64,000 bases of DNA, from contig NW_020954630.1 of NCBI RefSeq assembly GCF_900497805.2, positions 4,253,573 to 4,317,572 of the forward strand, in the 5' to 3' direction. The translations under genes were made by a program, and so were the position numbers. The notes below the pieces were generated by a model that saw only the letters and a list, made by a program, of their open reading frames with translations, made no database searches and was not told the origin of the DNA. The DNA comes from Vombatus ursinus (taxonomy: Eukaryota; Chordata; Mammalia; Diprotodontia; Vombatidae). Shown here piece by piece: positions 19,645 through 29,678 of this stretch (within the stretch, counting starts at the first letter, position 1; the number at the start of each line of letters is the position of its first letter).

Positions 19645-20050
19645 CAATGGTGAGTGGATAGAAAGCTGGCTTGAAATCCAGAAAGACCTGGGTTTAAGTT
19701 TCACCTCTGTCACATAGTAAGTGACTCTGGGCAAGTTACATAGCCTCTCAGTGATCTAGGGCAAGCATGCTTAACCTGGTGTCCATGAACTTTTCCTTTT
19801 AATATTTTGATAGCTGTATTTCAATATAATCAATTTCCTTTCTATTCTTGAGTACTTCATTGTGTGCATTTAAAGACATTATTTTGAAAACAGGTTCATA
19901 GGTTTCCCCAGAGGGTCCATAACACAAAAATGGTTAAGAACCCCTGTTCTAGGCAATTCTGTAAGACTATATGTCACTACAAAGCTGCTTACTAGCACTA
20001 GAACTGAAAGTTCTCTACATTAATGAAATTAACTAATCCAGGTCCTAACC
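19645..20050 (+). mobile_element. THER1-like SINE split by an hAT element
   Basis: Head 'ggtgagtggatagaaagctg', 'tctgggcaagttacatagcc', 'tctcagtgatctagg', resuming at 19948 with 'tctaggcaattctgtaagac'. The 'taggcaattctgtaagacta' segment is typical of the THER1-like group in marsupials. Confidence 0.75.
19764..19947 (-). mobile_element. hAT-like DNA transposon (family 2)
   Basis: Ends 'agcatgcttaacctgg' and 'ggttaagaacccctg' form imperfect terminal inverted repeats. The host sequence 'tctaggca' appears on the right (19948-19955) and as 'tctagggca' on the left (19755-19763), consistent with an 8-bp hAT TSD. Confidence 0.8.
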
Positions 20051-20069
20051 CTATACAGTGTGTTGTGTT

Positions 20070-20270
20070 GAGGGAGGAAAGACCTCTACCTTCCTGGGAG
20101 TCAAGCTACATAGCTTCCAGATTCAGCTCTGCCTCTAACCAATTGTATAATATTGAGTAAGTGACAGTTTTTGAGCTGCAGGTACCTTAGGAATTATCTA
20201 GTCTAGCCCTCTCTTTTACATTTGAGGAAACTGAGGCTTAGAGAGCTTATAATGATGAAGAGGTAGAACA
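20070..20270. mobile_element. Two MIR fragments in opposite orientation
   Basis: 20070-20165 reads as a sense MIR head ('ctgggagtcaagctacatag', 'ctctgcctctaaccaattgt'). 20175-20270 is antisense MIR ('atttgaggaaactgaggctt'). Confidence 0.65.
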
Positions 20271-20876
20271 GGAAAAAAAGCCTTATGCATATGACATCAG
20301 ATCCTAATGGTAGGAGGGTTCTTAGAGGTATACAAAGCTAACCAAGCATACTTCATTCCAAGAAAGCTAAGAAGTTTTATAGCCTCAGGCAGCCCTTGCA
20401 AACAGACATTGTCTAGTAGCCCTTGCCTTGAAAAAGTGCATTCAGCCAGGGAAATTTTATGGACACTGAAAAAATCAAAGAGACAGGCTTTACATTGTCA
20501 GTCCCCAAATGCTCTATTTGGCAATAGTAAGCCAGAATCCATGAACTACAATCAATCTGCTACAGTTAGATAAGCAATCACTTGAAATGGTTGGACGCTT
20601 CTTTCAACTAGAATTTCTTTGACTTCTGACCCCAAGATACTCCCTACCCCGAAGAAGAGAATTTTTTTTTTTCATTACTTTCCCCTTTCTCTTACATCTC
20701 TTTCTTTATGGATCTGTCTCATCTCAAAGGCCACAATTTTAAAATAAATTGAATAACCATATTTAAAAACTCCATGCCTTCTCATTCTTTAACCAAGGCT
20801 CTTCAGTCTTTGGGTGACTAGAAGGCCTGGATCCCTTTTTATGGAAACTGGAAGGAACTTCACAGGTCAGTTAGGT
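20271..20876. other. Unassigned unique DNA
   Basis: About 600 bp without recognised repeats. Contains an 88-codon plus-strand frame (20307-20573) of ordinary composition and no known motif. Confidence 0.35.
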
Positions 20877-21137
20877 GAGACAGCTATATATATGTAGCTA
20901 GATATAAATGGATAGCACACTGTACTGGGGAGTCAGGAACACTTAAGTTTTAATTGTGCCTCAGTCACTTACTGTATGACTGCACAAGTCCCTTAACCTG
21001 TTTCAGTCATAGTTTTCTTACCTGCAAAATAGGGATAATAATAGTACCTACTTTATAGTGTGGTTGTGAGGATTAAATGAAAGCATTTTATGCATTTTGC
21101 ACATCTTAAAGTGCAATATAAATGCTAGCTATTATCT
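20877..21137 (+). mobile_element. Type B CORE-SINE
   Basis: 'cactgtactggggagtcagg', 'cacttactgtatgactgcac', 'gtggttgtgaggattaaatg' and tail 'aaatgctagctattatc'. The head contains a small TA/TAG expansion ('ctatatatatgtagctag'). Confidence 0.88.
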
Positions 21138-21285
21138 AGTCCAAAACCCTATTTTACAGATGAAAAACATACGACTGAGCTAGAGAGAGATAAAGTGATT
21201 TATCCAAATTCTCATGTGTTGTAAGTGTTAGGATTTGATACAAGTCTCTCGACACCAAGTTCAGCACCCTTATTTTCTCTGAAGC
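21138..21285 (-). mobile_element. MIR-class SINE
   Basis: 'tagtccaaaaccctatttta' and 'cagatgaaaaacatacgact', then 'tctctcgacaccaagttcag'; abuts the preceding SINE. Confidence 0.65.
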
Positions 21286-21439
21286 ACTATACCTTTACAT
21301 ATTGTGTTCCTTAGCAGTTCTCCTTCCTATTTTCTTCCCCTCTTCCTATGATTTCTATAATTTTCCTTTCTTCTCTCCAGTGTTCCATGACATCAGTCGC
21401 TCTTCTCTTGCAAAGCACTGTCCTATTTGGAGGAAGAAT

Positions 21440-21625
21440 CCATAGAACCTATAGAATATTAGTGTGAAAAGAACCTTAGATGTTATTTAATTTGACCACC
21501 TTGTTTTACAAAGAAGAAAACTCAGGCTCAGAGATGTCAAGAGATTCATCAGTAATCACATAGCTAGTTAGTAGTGTCAGTAATAAAAAAAAAATTCAAG
21601 ACTTTGAATTACACATCCAGTGAGC
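21440..21625 (-). mobile_element. MIR-class SINE
   Basis: 'ttagtgtgaaaagaacctta', 'actcaggctcagagatgtca' and 'cacatagctagttagtagtg' in antisense order, with an A9 run inserted at about 21588. Confidence 0.7.
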
Positions 21626-21744
21626 TCTTGAGTAAATCACACTGCCCTCCATCTAAGTAGGTGTGTATACAGTGAGGAATACTTCAAGACTCTGCCCCCA
21701 AATTTAAAAAAAAAGTCACATTAAAAAAAAGTAACTCTTTGTTA

Positions 21745-21930
21745 TTTTCACACATACTATATATAAAACACTATGCTAAACATTGGGGGAGGTACAAGAT
21801 TTGCATAAATATCTTATGCTGCTAAATATCTTACATATATATATTATATATATATATATATATACTGCCACCAACCTCATAGAGCTGACTAGTAGCAGGA
21901 TATGACAGATATTGGCACAGATACAGACCC
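21745..21930 (-). mobile_element. L2 LINE 3' end, antisense, with internal TA repeat
   Basis: 'ctatgctaaacattggggga' and 'caacctcatagagctgacta' are antisense L2 landmarks. A (TA)n run at about 21832-21866 has expanded between them. Confidence 0.65.
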
Positions 21931-22009
21931 AGATACTTCTATTTATATACAAAGATTTCTAAAATTAGAAACGATATGTGATAAGTATGTAAGAGAGGTA
22001 CAAAGTGCT

Positions 22010-22215
22010 ATATGAGGTACAAGAAGCAAAAGCTCATTTACTGCCTCCTGGATCAAATATGAATTCCTTTATTCAGCTTTCAAAGTCCTTCACAACCTGC
22101 CCCTTTCCTACCTTACACTTCATATCCCTCTACATACTAAATGATGCAGCTACACTGATGTTATTACTGTTCTTCACATGGGACATGCCATCTCCTGACT
22201 CTTTGCCTTTTGATT
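22010..22215 (+). mobile_element. L2 LINE 3'-region fragment
   Basis: 'ttcaaagtccttcacaacct' and 'ctttcctaccttacacttca', then 'gacatgccatctcctgactc'. A second, longer sense L2 copy follows. Confidence 0.75.
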
Positions 22216-22249
22216 AGTTTACCTGACTCAAGTCTTTCTCCACTCTATT

Positions 22250-22805
22250 CCGTTCTCCAACTACCAATATGGTTTCCCTAAAATGCAGTATGATCATGTC
22301 ACTTTCTTATTCAATAAATTTGTTACCTCCCAGATCAAATATACAATGCTCTGTTTAACTTTTAAAGCCTTCACAGTGTCATCCTTTTTTATCCATCCAG
22401 GCTTCTCACACTTTACCACCCCTCAATTCTAGGATCCAGCAGCATCTGCCTTCTTGCTGTTTCTCCTACATTACCGATGCTCCATCTCTTGACTCTATGA
22501 CTTTTCATTGGATATCTTCCATTCTTGGAATGCTCTCCCTTCTCTCCTCTGTCTTCTGACTTCCCTAGTTTCCTTCAAGTCCCAAATCCCATCTTGTACA
22601 GGAAACCTTTCCCAACTCTACTTCTCCACTCCCTCACTACTAATGTCTTCCCTCTGAGTTTGTCTTTCATTTACACTGTACAAATTGGTATGTACAATTT
22701 TTGGCATGTTATTATCCTCATTTGAATGTGAGCTCCTTTAGGGAACACACTGGATTCCTAGTGCTTATCAAGTGCTTAATAAATGCTTATTGACTGACTG
22801 ATTGA
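22250..22805 (+). mobile_element. L2 LINE 3' end, ~0.55 kb
   Basis: Well-kept 3' end: 'aaaatgcagtatgatcatgt', 'tttccttcaagtcccaaatc', 'gaatgtgagctcctttaggg' and the terminus 'taataaatgcttattgactg'. Confidence 0.9.
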
Positions 22806-23095
22806 TCATCTTATTGGAAGGACCAACAAAAAGCTTTGTGGAGTACAAAAGATCTGAGTAGGGTTCATAAAGGATGGGGAGTAATACAGCAGGACTAGGT
22901 GGGTAGCAAGAGAGTAAATTTCAAGCCAGGAAACAGCTGAAGTGAAGACACACTTTGCTTGAAGGCCATTGGCCTGACTTGTTTTATGGAACTTTTTTGT
23001 ATCCAGATTACCTAGACATTTTCTTCAAAATGGATGCAAAGGCCCTTTGTACATCCAGGTGCCTAGAAATTGGGTTGGGGTTCATTTTACATTGG
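22806..23095. other. Unassigned
   Basis: About 290 bp with no recognised repeat; a 90-codon frame starts here but runs on into antisense SINE sequence, so it is not taken as coding. Confidence 0.35.
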
Positions 23096-23099
23096 ATTT

Positions 23100-23265
23100 T
23101 ATTCTGGATCTGTGATTTCAATGGTATTGGGAACTTTCAAAGAGCAGATACCTGCTATCAGAGCAAGATTAGATCTTCCTCTGCTACTAACAGGTTTAGA
23201 GAATTGCCTGGGACATTGAGAAGTTAAGTAACTTGTCCTGGGACACATAGTCAGTGTCAAATATA
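23100..23265 (-). mobile_element. THER1-like SINE
   Basis: 'atctgtgatttcaatggtat' and 'tgggaactttcaaagagcag', then 'agagaattgcctgggacatt' and 'aagttaagtaacttgtcctg': antisense THER1 order. Confidence 0.75.
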
Positions 23266-23274
23266 ACTCAACTG

Positions 23275-23395
23275 AGGCAGGCAGGTTAAGTGACTTGTCC
23301 AGGGTCATACAGCTAGTTAGAATCTGAGGCTGGATTTGAATTCAGGTCTTCCTGATTCCAAGGCCAGTTCTCTAACTATTGTGCAGTATTCTCTC
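23275..23395 (-). mobile_element. MIR-class SINE (5' two-thirds)
   Basis: 'ggttaagtgacttgtccagg', 'tcatacagctagttagaatc', 'aggtcttcctgattccaagg'. Abuts the THER1-like copy, repeating its 'gttaagt' segment. Confidence 0.8.
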
Positions 23396-23807
23396 TCTTT
23401 TGTGGCTTACATCTATTTGAATTAATGCCTTGAGCCTCATTACATCTGAATCTCTCCCCCATAAGCTTTGGCTATATGAACCACAATGATACCATGCTAT
23501 AATGTGGAAAAGGACAATTGACTTAAAGTAGATATGAAGTACAAAATCAGGAAACTATATGAACAGCAAATACTCATAATAACCATGGCCCAAATCAAAC
23601 CATCTGCCTGCCAACCCCCTGAGGATAGAAGGTTGTAAGTCCAGTCTGGTCCTGTCCCTATGGTTCATTCCCAGTTCCACAACACAGCTATCAGCCTACT
23701 TTAAGGATGTAGGATTCAGCAGATCAATCACTTATCCCTTGGAGAATACCACAACAATTTAAAAAATGTTTCTGCTCTTTTTCCCTCCCTTGATTCCTTT
23801 TTAAATA
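23396..23807. other. No recognised feature
   Basis: Unassigned sequence; no gene evidence. Confidence 0.35.
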
Positions 23808-24080
23808 ATAATGATAATAATAGTAATGATAGCTAATATTTTAACAGTACTTATTATGTACCAGGTATTTTGCTAAGGGCCTTATTATCATTGTCTCATT
23901 TGATCCTCACAACCTAAAAAGTAGGTCCTATTATTATACCCATTTTGTAGATGAGGAAACTAAGGCAAATGGGTTTAGTGACTTGCCCAAAGTCACACAG
24001 CTAGTAAGTGTCTAAGGCTGTATTTCAATTGTGTCTTCTTAACTCTAGGTGAGGCGCTCTATCCACTGTGCTCCCTAGTA
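23808..24080 (-). mobile_element. Type B CORE-SINE
   Basis: 'agctaatattttaacagtac', 'gtctcatttgatcctcacaa', 'tgcccaaagtcacacagcta' and 'gctctatccactgtgctccc'. Full length, starting in a (TAA/TGA)n tail. Confidence 0.92.
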
Positions 24081-24081
24081 G

Positions 24082-24530
24082 CTAACATTTATATAGCATT
24101 ATATAAATATAATCTTGTGAGGCAGCTAGGTGGCACAGTAGATAGAATACCTGACCTGACACCAGGAAGACTTGTCCTCCTGGATTTAAATCTGACCTCA
24201 GATACTTAGTAGCTCTGTGACCCTGGACAAGTCATTCAACCCTGTTTGCCTCAGTTTCTTCATCTGTAAAATGAGCTGTAGAAGGAAATGGCAAAAATTT
24301 CTAGTCTCTGCCAAGAAAACCCCGAATGGGGTCATAAAGAGCTGGACACAACTGAAACGACTGAATAATACATATAACCTTATATTTAAAGTTCGCAAAA
24401 TACTTGACATATATTTTTTTTCTTTTGATCTTCACAACAACCCTCTGAGGATAGGTGTTTTTATCAGTCCCATTTTGAAAATAAGTAAAAAAAACCAAGA
24501 AAAAACCCCAAACCCAAACCCCAAAACTTT
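24082..24530 (-). mobile_element. Older type B SINE split by a type A SINE
   Basis: Left part 'gctaacatttatatagcatt' and right part 'tttgatcttcacaacaaccc' plus 'cagtcccattttgaaaataa' belong to one antisense element. The type A SINE at 24117-24371 separates them. Confidence 0.75.
24117..24371 (+). mobile_element. Type A CORE-SINE with ~10-bp TSD
   Basis: 'gaggcagctaggtggcacag' head, 'aagtcattcaaccctgtttg', 'gccaagaaaaccccgaatgg' and an A/T-rich end. TSD 'atataatctt' (24107-24116) and 'atataacctt' (24372-24381), one mismatch. Confidence 0.95.
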
Positions 24531-24744
24531 CATTTCAGAGGCTTGCTTCCACAACCTGCCAATATAAACTTTCCTGGGAAAAATCCCATATCTCTAGTAC
24601 CAGAACTCTATAGGAATGCATGATGGGGCCTTCCTTGGGGCCTATCCTTACTCAAACATAGACATTATTGTAAGAAAGAACCCTTTTTTGGCAGAGATTT
24701 TCAGTATGCCAGAGAAAGGGAATCCTGTCTCAGCTAGGGACAGA
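24531..24744. other. Unassigned
   Basis: No recognised repeat; short spacer. Confidence 0.3.
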
Positions 24745-24950
24745 GTCAGAAACAGACTTAGAGCTGGAAGGTGCCTCCCTTAGAGGTCATGAAGTCCAAC
24801 ACTCTCATTTTAGAGGTAAAGAAACCATGGCTCAGGAAGTCTAAATGTCTTGCCCAGGATCATACAGCTGGTTGATGTCTTAGGTGGAATTCAGACCCAG
24901 GTTTTCCTTACTCTAAATCCAGTGCTCTATCCACTAAACCATGCTCCCTC
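24745..24950 (-). mobile_element. MIR-class SINE, near full length
   Basis: 'acttagagctggaaggtgcc', 'catggctcaggaagtctaaa', 'gtcttgcccaggatcataca' and 'ccagtgctctatccactaaa'. Confidence 0.88.
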
Positions 24951-25180
24951 TTTAAAATTTCTCCTTCTTAAAAATTAAGTCAAATCTAAGTCCTGCAGTG
25001 GAAGACCTGAGGTCATATCCCAGTTGCTTTTGACTGACAACCTCATGAGGCAAGACCCTTCAATCTCCTTGATGAAATATTTCCTGCAAGATGAAGTTCC
25101 AGATACATTTCCCCTTTTTATTCTCTGGGCAAGAGTTAAAATTTGTGAAATAAATAACAAAAGCATTTCACATTCATTTC
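24951..25180. other. No recognised feature
   Basis: Unassigned AT-rich sequence between a SINE and the minisatellite-like block. Confidence 0.3.
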
Positions 25181-25440
25181 TGCAACCTTCCCTGTCTTTC
25201 TTTGTATCTTTCCATGTTCTTTCCTGTGACCTCCCATACTGGCCTATAATCTTCCCTGACCTTCTGCATAATTTTCTCTTTTCTTCCTGTTTACTTCTCT
25301 TATTATTCCATGTAATTTTCCCTTTTCCTTTCCTTCTTAGCTTAAGGGCCTTGCGGATGGCATTCTAAGCTCTCTTTGTAACCTTCCCAACCATCCGTGT
25401 AACCTCTCAAGCCGTCTGCAAAACATTTTCAACCCTCTTT
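25181..25440 (+). repeat. Eroded pyrimidine-rich minisatellite, 19-24-bp unit
   Basis: Successive units start with a TGYAA/TGTAA-like word followed by CTTCCC-like pyrimidines: 'tgcaaccttccctg', 'tgtatctttccatg', 'tgtgacctcccata', 'tataatcttccctg', 'tgcataattttctc', 'tgtttacttctctt', 'tgtaattttccctt', then after a break 'tgtaaccttcccaacc', 'tgtaacctctcaagcc' and 'tgcaaaacattttcaa'. Spacing is 19-24 bp. A repeat by eye; unit divergence is high. Confidence 0.6.
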
Positions 25441-25870
25441 GGAGTCATCAATTTGCTAAAAATAATTTCCCCAGCTGATGCGTTTTAAATGTAGCATAGG
25501 ATCTTCAGGGCCCTCCCCAGAAGCCCATGGCATTGAGGATATAGAGAACAGTTGGCGCACAAACTTATTAGCAGGCTTTAGGATTGAGGCTACTGCTGTT
25601 CTGATTTCTGTCCGGTCTTGTTTCTAATTAGGTCAAGGACACACACCGTCAAGGAGGAGGAGGGGCCATCTCTCATTACAACATCATCGTGTGTCGGCTT
25701 TTCTGAGCCCATCACCACTGTTTCTTTTTATGGTTACACACACTAAATATTCAGTCAGAGGCTGAAACATCATCCACACAGCTAAATCTTGTAGGTCACA
25801 TCCATTTAGCTCATGTCTCACTAACCGCGATGATTGAACAATGAGGCAAACATCTGGAGGATTCAAATGT
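25441..25870. other. Repeat-free, CpG-containing block (candidate conserved element)
   Basis: 430 bp with no repeat signature and several CpGs ('gttggcgcacaaac', 'catcatcgtgtgtcggc', 'ctaaccgcgatg') in an otherwise CpG-poor window. Contains 'gtttctaattaggtcaagg' and 'cactaaatattcag'. No reading frame of note. Confidence 0.4.
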
Positions 25871-25959
25871 CATCCATGCTTCAGAGATTCACACACAGTA
25901 AAAGAGACCATCTGTCTTTACTGGGGTTGTTGATAAAACCAGCCATAGGGCAGCGAGTG

Positions 25960-26030
25960 AATTTTTGTCCCTTAAATAAGTGCTTAATGAATGTTTTTTT
26001 TCTTTCATTCATTCATTCATTCATTCTCAG
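25960..26030 (+). mobile_element. L2 terminus with (ATTC)n
   Basis: 'ataagtgcttaatgaatg' is an L2 end; an (ATTC)n microsatellite runs at about 26004-26026. Confidence 0.6.
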
Positions 26031-26074
26031 TGCTTTTTATCATGTCTTTTTTTTTTTCACCTGGAAAGAGAAAT

Positions 26075-26265
26075 TGGCTCTGGCATTGGAGTGTGGTAAG
26101 ACGACCTCTTCGTCTGGGACTATAGTACATCAGAGAAAGAAGTACATGCAAGTAGATACACCATCTGGGACTACAGCATGGTCTGGTGACCTAATGGAAG
26201 ATGTCTTAATCATCTTTAGGTGGCTTCTGAAGTCCCTTCCAACTGTAAATTAATGATTCCATGAT
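26075..26265 (+). mobile_element. MIR3-like SINE, degenerate
   Basis: Degenerate head 'ctggcattggagtgtggtaa' and tail 'tggcttctgaagtcccttcc' with 'atgattccatgatc', the CR1/L3-type end used by this SINE group. Confidence 0.55.
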
Positions 26266-26339
26266 CTTGATGTCTCTCCCCCCCCACATTTCTTAAATAT
26301 GATAGATTTCAACATGTATTTGTTGAAATTCCACAGATG

Positions 26340-26480
26340 AATGACAGAATCTCAAAGTTGGAAGGAAACTCAGAAGTCATCTAATAGAACACATGCCTGA
26401 ATAAGAAACTGCCCTCCAACATATCTGACAAGTAGTCATCTAGTCTGTGCTTGAAGATCTCTCATGAGTGGGAACTCAAA
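26340..26480 (-). mobile_element. CR1/L3 LINE 3'-end fragment
   Basis: 'agaatctcaaagttggaagg', 'gtagtcatctagtctgtgct' and 'tgaagatctctcatgagtgg' follow the antisense CR1/L3 3' end. Confidence 0.75.
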
Positions 26481-26629
26481 TAAATGAAAGGAGTAGGAGG
26501 TAATTTAAACAAAATGTAACCTGTAGGTAATCAGAAAATTTAACATCACAGCAAGGTCCATTTCCTGAGCATTCTGGTTAATTGAAGAGCTATCACATTT
26601 CTCTATCTTGACCCCTTGGTGAGTTTGTT

Positions 26630-27800
26630 CAATGATCTCTTGCCATAATCTTGCCATATCTAAAGATCTTCATCAATATTTGACATTGTTGATAACCTTC
26701 TACCCCTGAATACAATCTCTTTAGGTTTTTCTGACTCAAATCTCTCCTCATTTTCCCTTTACTTGTCTGACCACTCTTTGTCACTTTCCTTTGCTGAATC
26801 TTCATCCAGGTCATTACCACTAAACATGAGTGACCTCCCCATGATATCCTAGGCCCTATTATTTTTTTATGTTATTTCACTTAGCTCCTCAGTTCCTATG
26901 GGTTCAGTTATCATCTCTATGAGATGAGATCTGGATGTATTCAGCCTCAATCTCTTTCCTCCCAGGCTCTACTACTAACCGCTAGAATATCTCAAACTGG
27001 ATGTGTCACAGCTTCTTCGAAATCAACATCTTTAAGACTCATCATCTTTTTCCCCAAACCCTCTTCACTTCCAAACTTCCCTATTACTCTCAAGGGCATC
27101 ACTATCCAACTAGTTACACAGACTCACCAACTCAGACTCATCTGCACTTTCACATATTCAATATGTTGCTCAATCTGCCACTTCTACCTTCACAGTCTCT
27201 CTCATTTATATTCCTTTCTCTCCACTCACACGGCCACCATCTTGATGTAGGCCCTCATTTTCTCACACCTGGATAATTGCTTCTTTTGGTCCCTCTGCTT
27301 TTAAATCCCTCCATCACCTCATTGCTTCCTACCTTATGAGTCATCTTTCGCCTTATCCCATACCCCAAACACCATGTACTCTGTGATCCAGTGATGCTAC
27401 TACTCTCCTTGTTGTTTCTTGCACAAGACATTCTTGTCTCCTGACTCCCTGTATTTTTGACTATCCCAATGTCTGGAGCTCCCTTTTTCCTCATCTCCCT
27501 CTCCTAGCTTTCCTGGCTTCCTTCTAGTCTCAGCTGAAATTCCACCTTCTATATGAAGCCTTTCACAGTCTTCCTTAATGTCAATGCCTTCACTCTGAGA
27601 TTATCTACAATTTATCCTGTATATATCCTGTTTGTACATGATTGTTTACATATTGTCTCCCTCATTAGACTGTGAGCTCCTTGACAGCAGGGTCTAGTTT
27701 TATTGTTGTTTGTTTTGTTTTGGTCTTTCTTTGAATCTTTGTACTTAGCACAGTGCTGGGCAAATGCCAGGTGATTAATAAATGCCTGTTGACTTGACTT
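26630..27800 (+). mobile_element. L2 LINE, ORF2 tail plus 3' UTR (~1.2 kb)
   Basis: Begins in the end of the reverse-transcriptase ORF ('ttgctgaatcttcatccagg', 'gatatcctaggccctattat', 'tctcaaactggatgtgtcac'), then the UTR ('ctctgtgatccagtgatgct', 'attagactgtgagctccttg') and terminus 'taataaatgcctgttgactt'. Many frame disruptions. Part of a tandem run of L2 ends in the same orientation. Confidence 0.88.
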
Positions 27801-27804
27801 TCCT

Positions 27805-28432
27805 CAAGTCTTTCTATACCTCATTCTATCCTCCATGCAGCTGCCCAAGTGATCTCAAATCACAGGTGTGATCATGTCATCCCCTTACTTCAACAGATTA
27901 CAGGGGATCCCTATTAACTTCAAGCTCAATTATAAAATTTTCTGTTTTATTTTTAAAACCCATCTCAACCTGGCCTCTTTCTAACTTTTCAGTCTTTTTA
28001 TACTTTACTCCTCTCCATGTACTTACCTTTCAATCCAGCAACACTGATCTTCTTTCTGTTCCTTGCATACAACACTCCATCTCCTTCACACTAGATTACC
28101 CCAATGCCTTGAATGTTCTCTCTACTTAACTGTGTCCCTTCCTCATCTTTACTTTGTGGCTTCTCTAGCTTCTTCAAGACTCAACTCAAATCCTACCATC
28201 TGTAGGCCCTTTTTTGCTGTCATCTCCCCCTAGGGCTTTCCCTCCTAGATCACTTGCTATCAAATACGTGTGTGTATTCATGCTTATGGTATATGTATAT
28301 TTTTATGTTGTCTCTTCCATTCAAATATGAGTTCCTTGAGGGCAGGGATCATGCTTTTGCCTTTCTTTATATCCTCAGCACTGAGCACAGTGCCTGGAAC
28401 AAAGTTAACAATGAATGCTTCTTGACTGATGA
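27805..28432 (+). mobile_element. L2 LINE 3' end
   Basis: 'tcacaggtgtgatcatgtca', 'gaccttgaatgttctctcta' type UTR segments and 'gttccttgagggcagggatc', ending 'caatgaatgcttcttgactg'. Directly downstream of another sense L2 end. Confidence 0.88.
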
Positions 28433-28554
28433 CCAAAGTGACAAGGATGGCCCAGTTTTCTCAGTAAATTCATTAATGACTATATAGTTAGGGCAAAATC
28501 TTCAATCTCTTATCCTCATATTCTTCGTGCAGTGCCAGATAAAGTAGTTTCTAT

Positions 28555-28830
28555 GGTGCTACCTTCCATTTGCTTTTCTCATGGTTCACATCTCCAGTGT
28601 TCTCCTACCATCCTCATCTCCATGTATTTTTCTGGGTCTGTGCCTTTCCTTTCCTATTCTTTCTATTTTTTCTTTACTCATTCCCTCTCTATTTCTATTT
28701 TTTCCCTCCTCTTACCTCTTCTCTCCTTCCTTATGCTCTCCTACCTCCTCCTCCTTTCTTCCCTTCTCTAGTCACTTACACTACCTCCCACTTTCTCCCT
28801 TCTCTCCTCTCTTCTCTTTTTTTTTTCCTT
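28555..28830 (+). repeat. CT-rich low-complexity tract
   Basis: About 275 bp dominated by CTT/TCC/TTTC words, ending in 'ctcttttttttttcc'. The three overlapping open frames of 79-109 codons here are phenylalanine/serine/leucine-rich composition artefacts. Confidence 0.85.
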
Positions 28831-29105
28831 CAATTCAGGTCCAATGCTACTCCTCCCTCTTTCCCCACCAAAATCTTCCAAAAATGCAATAGTAGTTAGC
28901 TTATTCTATCCCTTCTTGCTCTGATCTTCACCAGCACTACATTCAATGACTACCAATTGGGTGATTAACTCTTCTCTAATTGTTTCATATCAATTAGACT
29001 TATCTCCCCAAGTAGATTTTAAGCTCCACAAGGACAGAGAACACCTATTGTGTCTTCTAAAGTTCTAGGAACATAACAAATATCCAGTAAATATGTGTTG
29101 ATTGA
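28831..29105 (+). mobile_element. L2 LINE 3' end
   Basis: 'agattttaagctccacaagg' with 'acagagaacacctattgtgt' and terminus 'cagtaaatatgtgttgattg'. Confidence 0.75.
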
Positions 29106-29500
29106 TTTAGCACACAGGTGATCCTTCCTGTTTATTTCCAGAGTGAACCTTACTTAGGCATCTTTAATTTGTCTAAAGCAAAACAAATCATAGTATTTGA
29201 AATATGGGTTTCTTTGCAAGCCATTTTGAAGGCTCAGCGTCATTAATCAGTTGGAATGAGTGAGTGACATATAGCCTTCCTGATTTGGAAGTACTGGCCA
29301 ACTTAAACCTAGCTGATAATATCAGTCAAATTTGCTTCTCTATTGCATATTGACTAAAGATGTGCCTGGCATTGAAGATGTTCCCTCTATCTCTGCCATG
29401 GGGCATTGACTAAACACTATGATGCCTCTAAACATGCTTAAGTAATTGTTTAGCTCAGGTCATGCTGAGCTTCAAAAAGGCTTTTATGTTTCTACTTTTA
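29106..29500. other. Repeat-free block (candidate conserved element)
   Basis: About 390 bp of complex, AT-rich sequence without recognised repeats; includes 'gcgtcattaatcagttgg'. No coding evidence. Confidence 0.3.
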
Positions 29501-29678
29501 TAGATTTTGTGTTGTCACTCAGTCCATTGAAGCCTGTCCGCTCCCACTGAGTTGACCAGAATAGAACCCAGTGAGGTAAATAATACCAATCTATGTGGGT
29601 GGACCATGACCACAGACAGGTAGAGACAAGCTGTGACAAAATTGCACAGTGGATGATTTGGGCCTCCAGCACCTCCTG

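Noticed and set aside
24217-24567. 116-codon plus-strand frame
   Set aside because: Runs from the type A SINE into the older SINE and an A-rich stretch; repeat-derived.
25834-26253. 139-codon plus-strand frame, the longest in the window
   Set aside because: Crosses an (ATTC)n microsatellite, a poly-T run and MIR3-like sequence; no domain and no splice context.
28532-28899. Three overlapping plus-strand open frames of 79-109 codons
   Set aside because: They lie in a CT-rich tract; the translations are runs of F, S, L and P, as any frame of such sequence would give.
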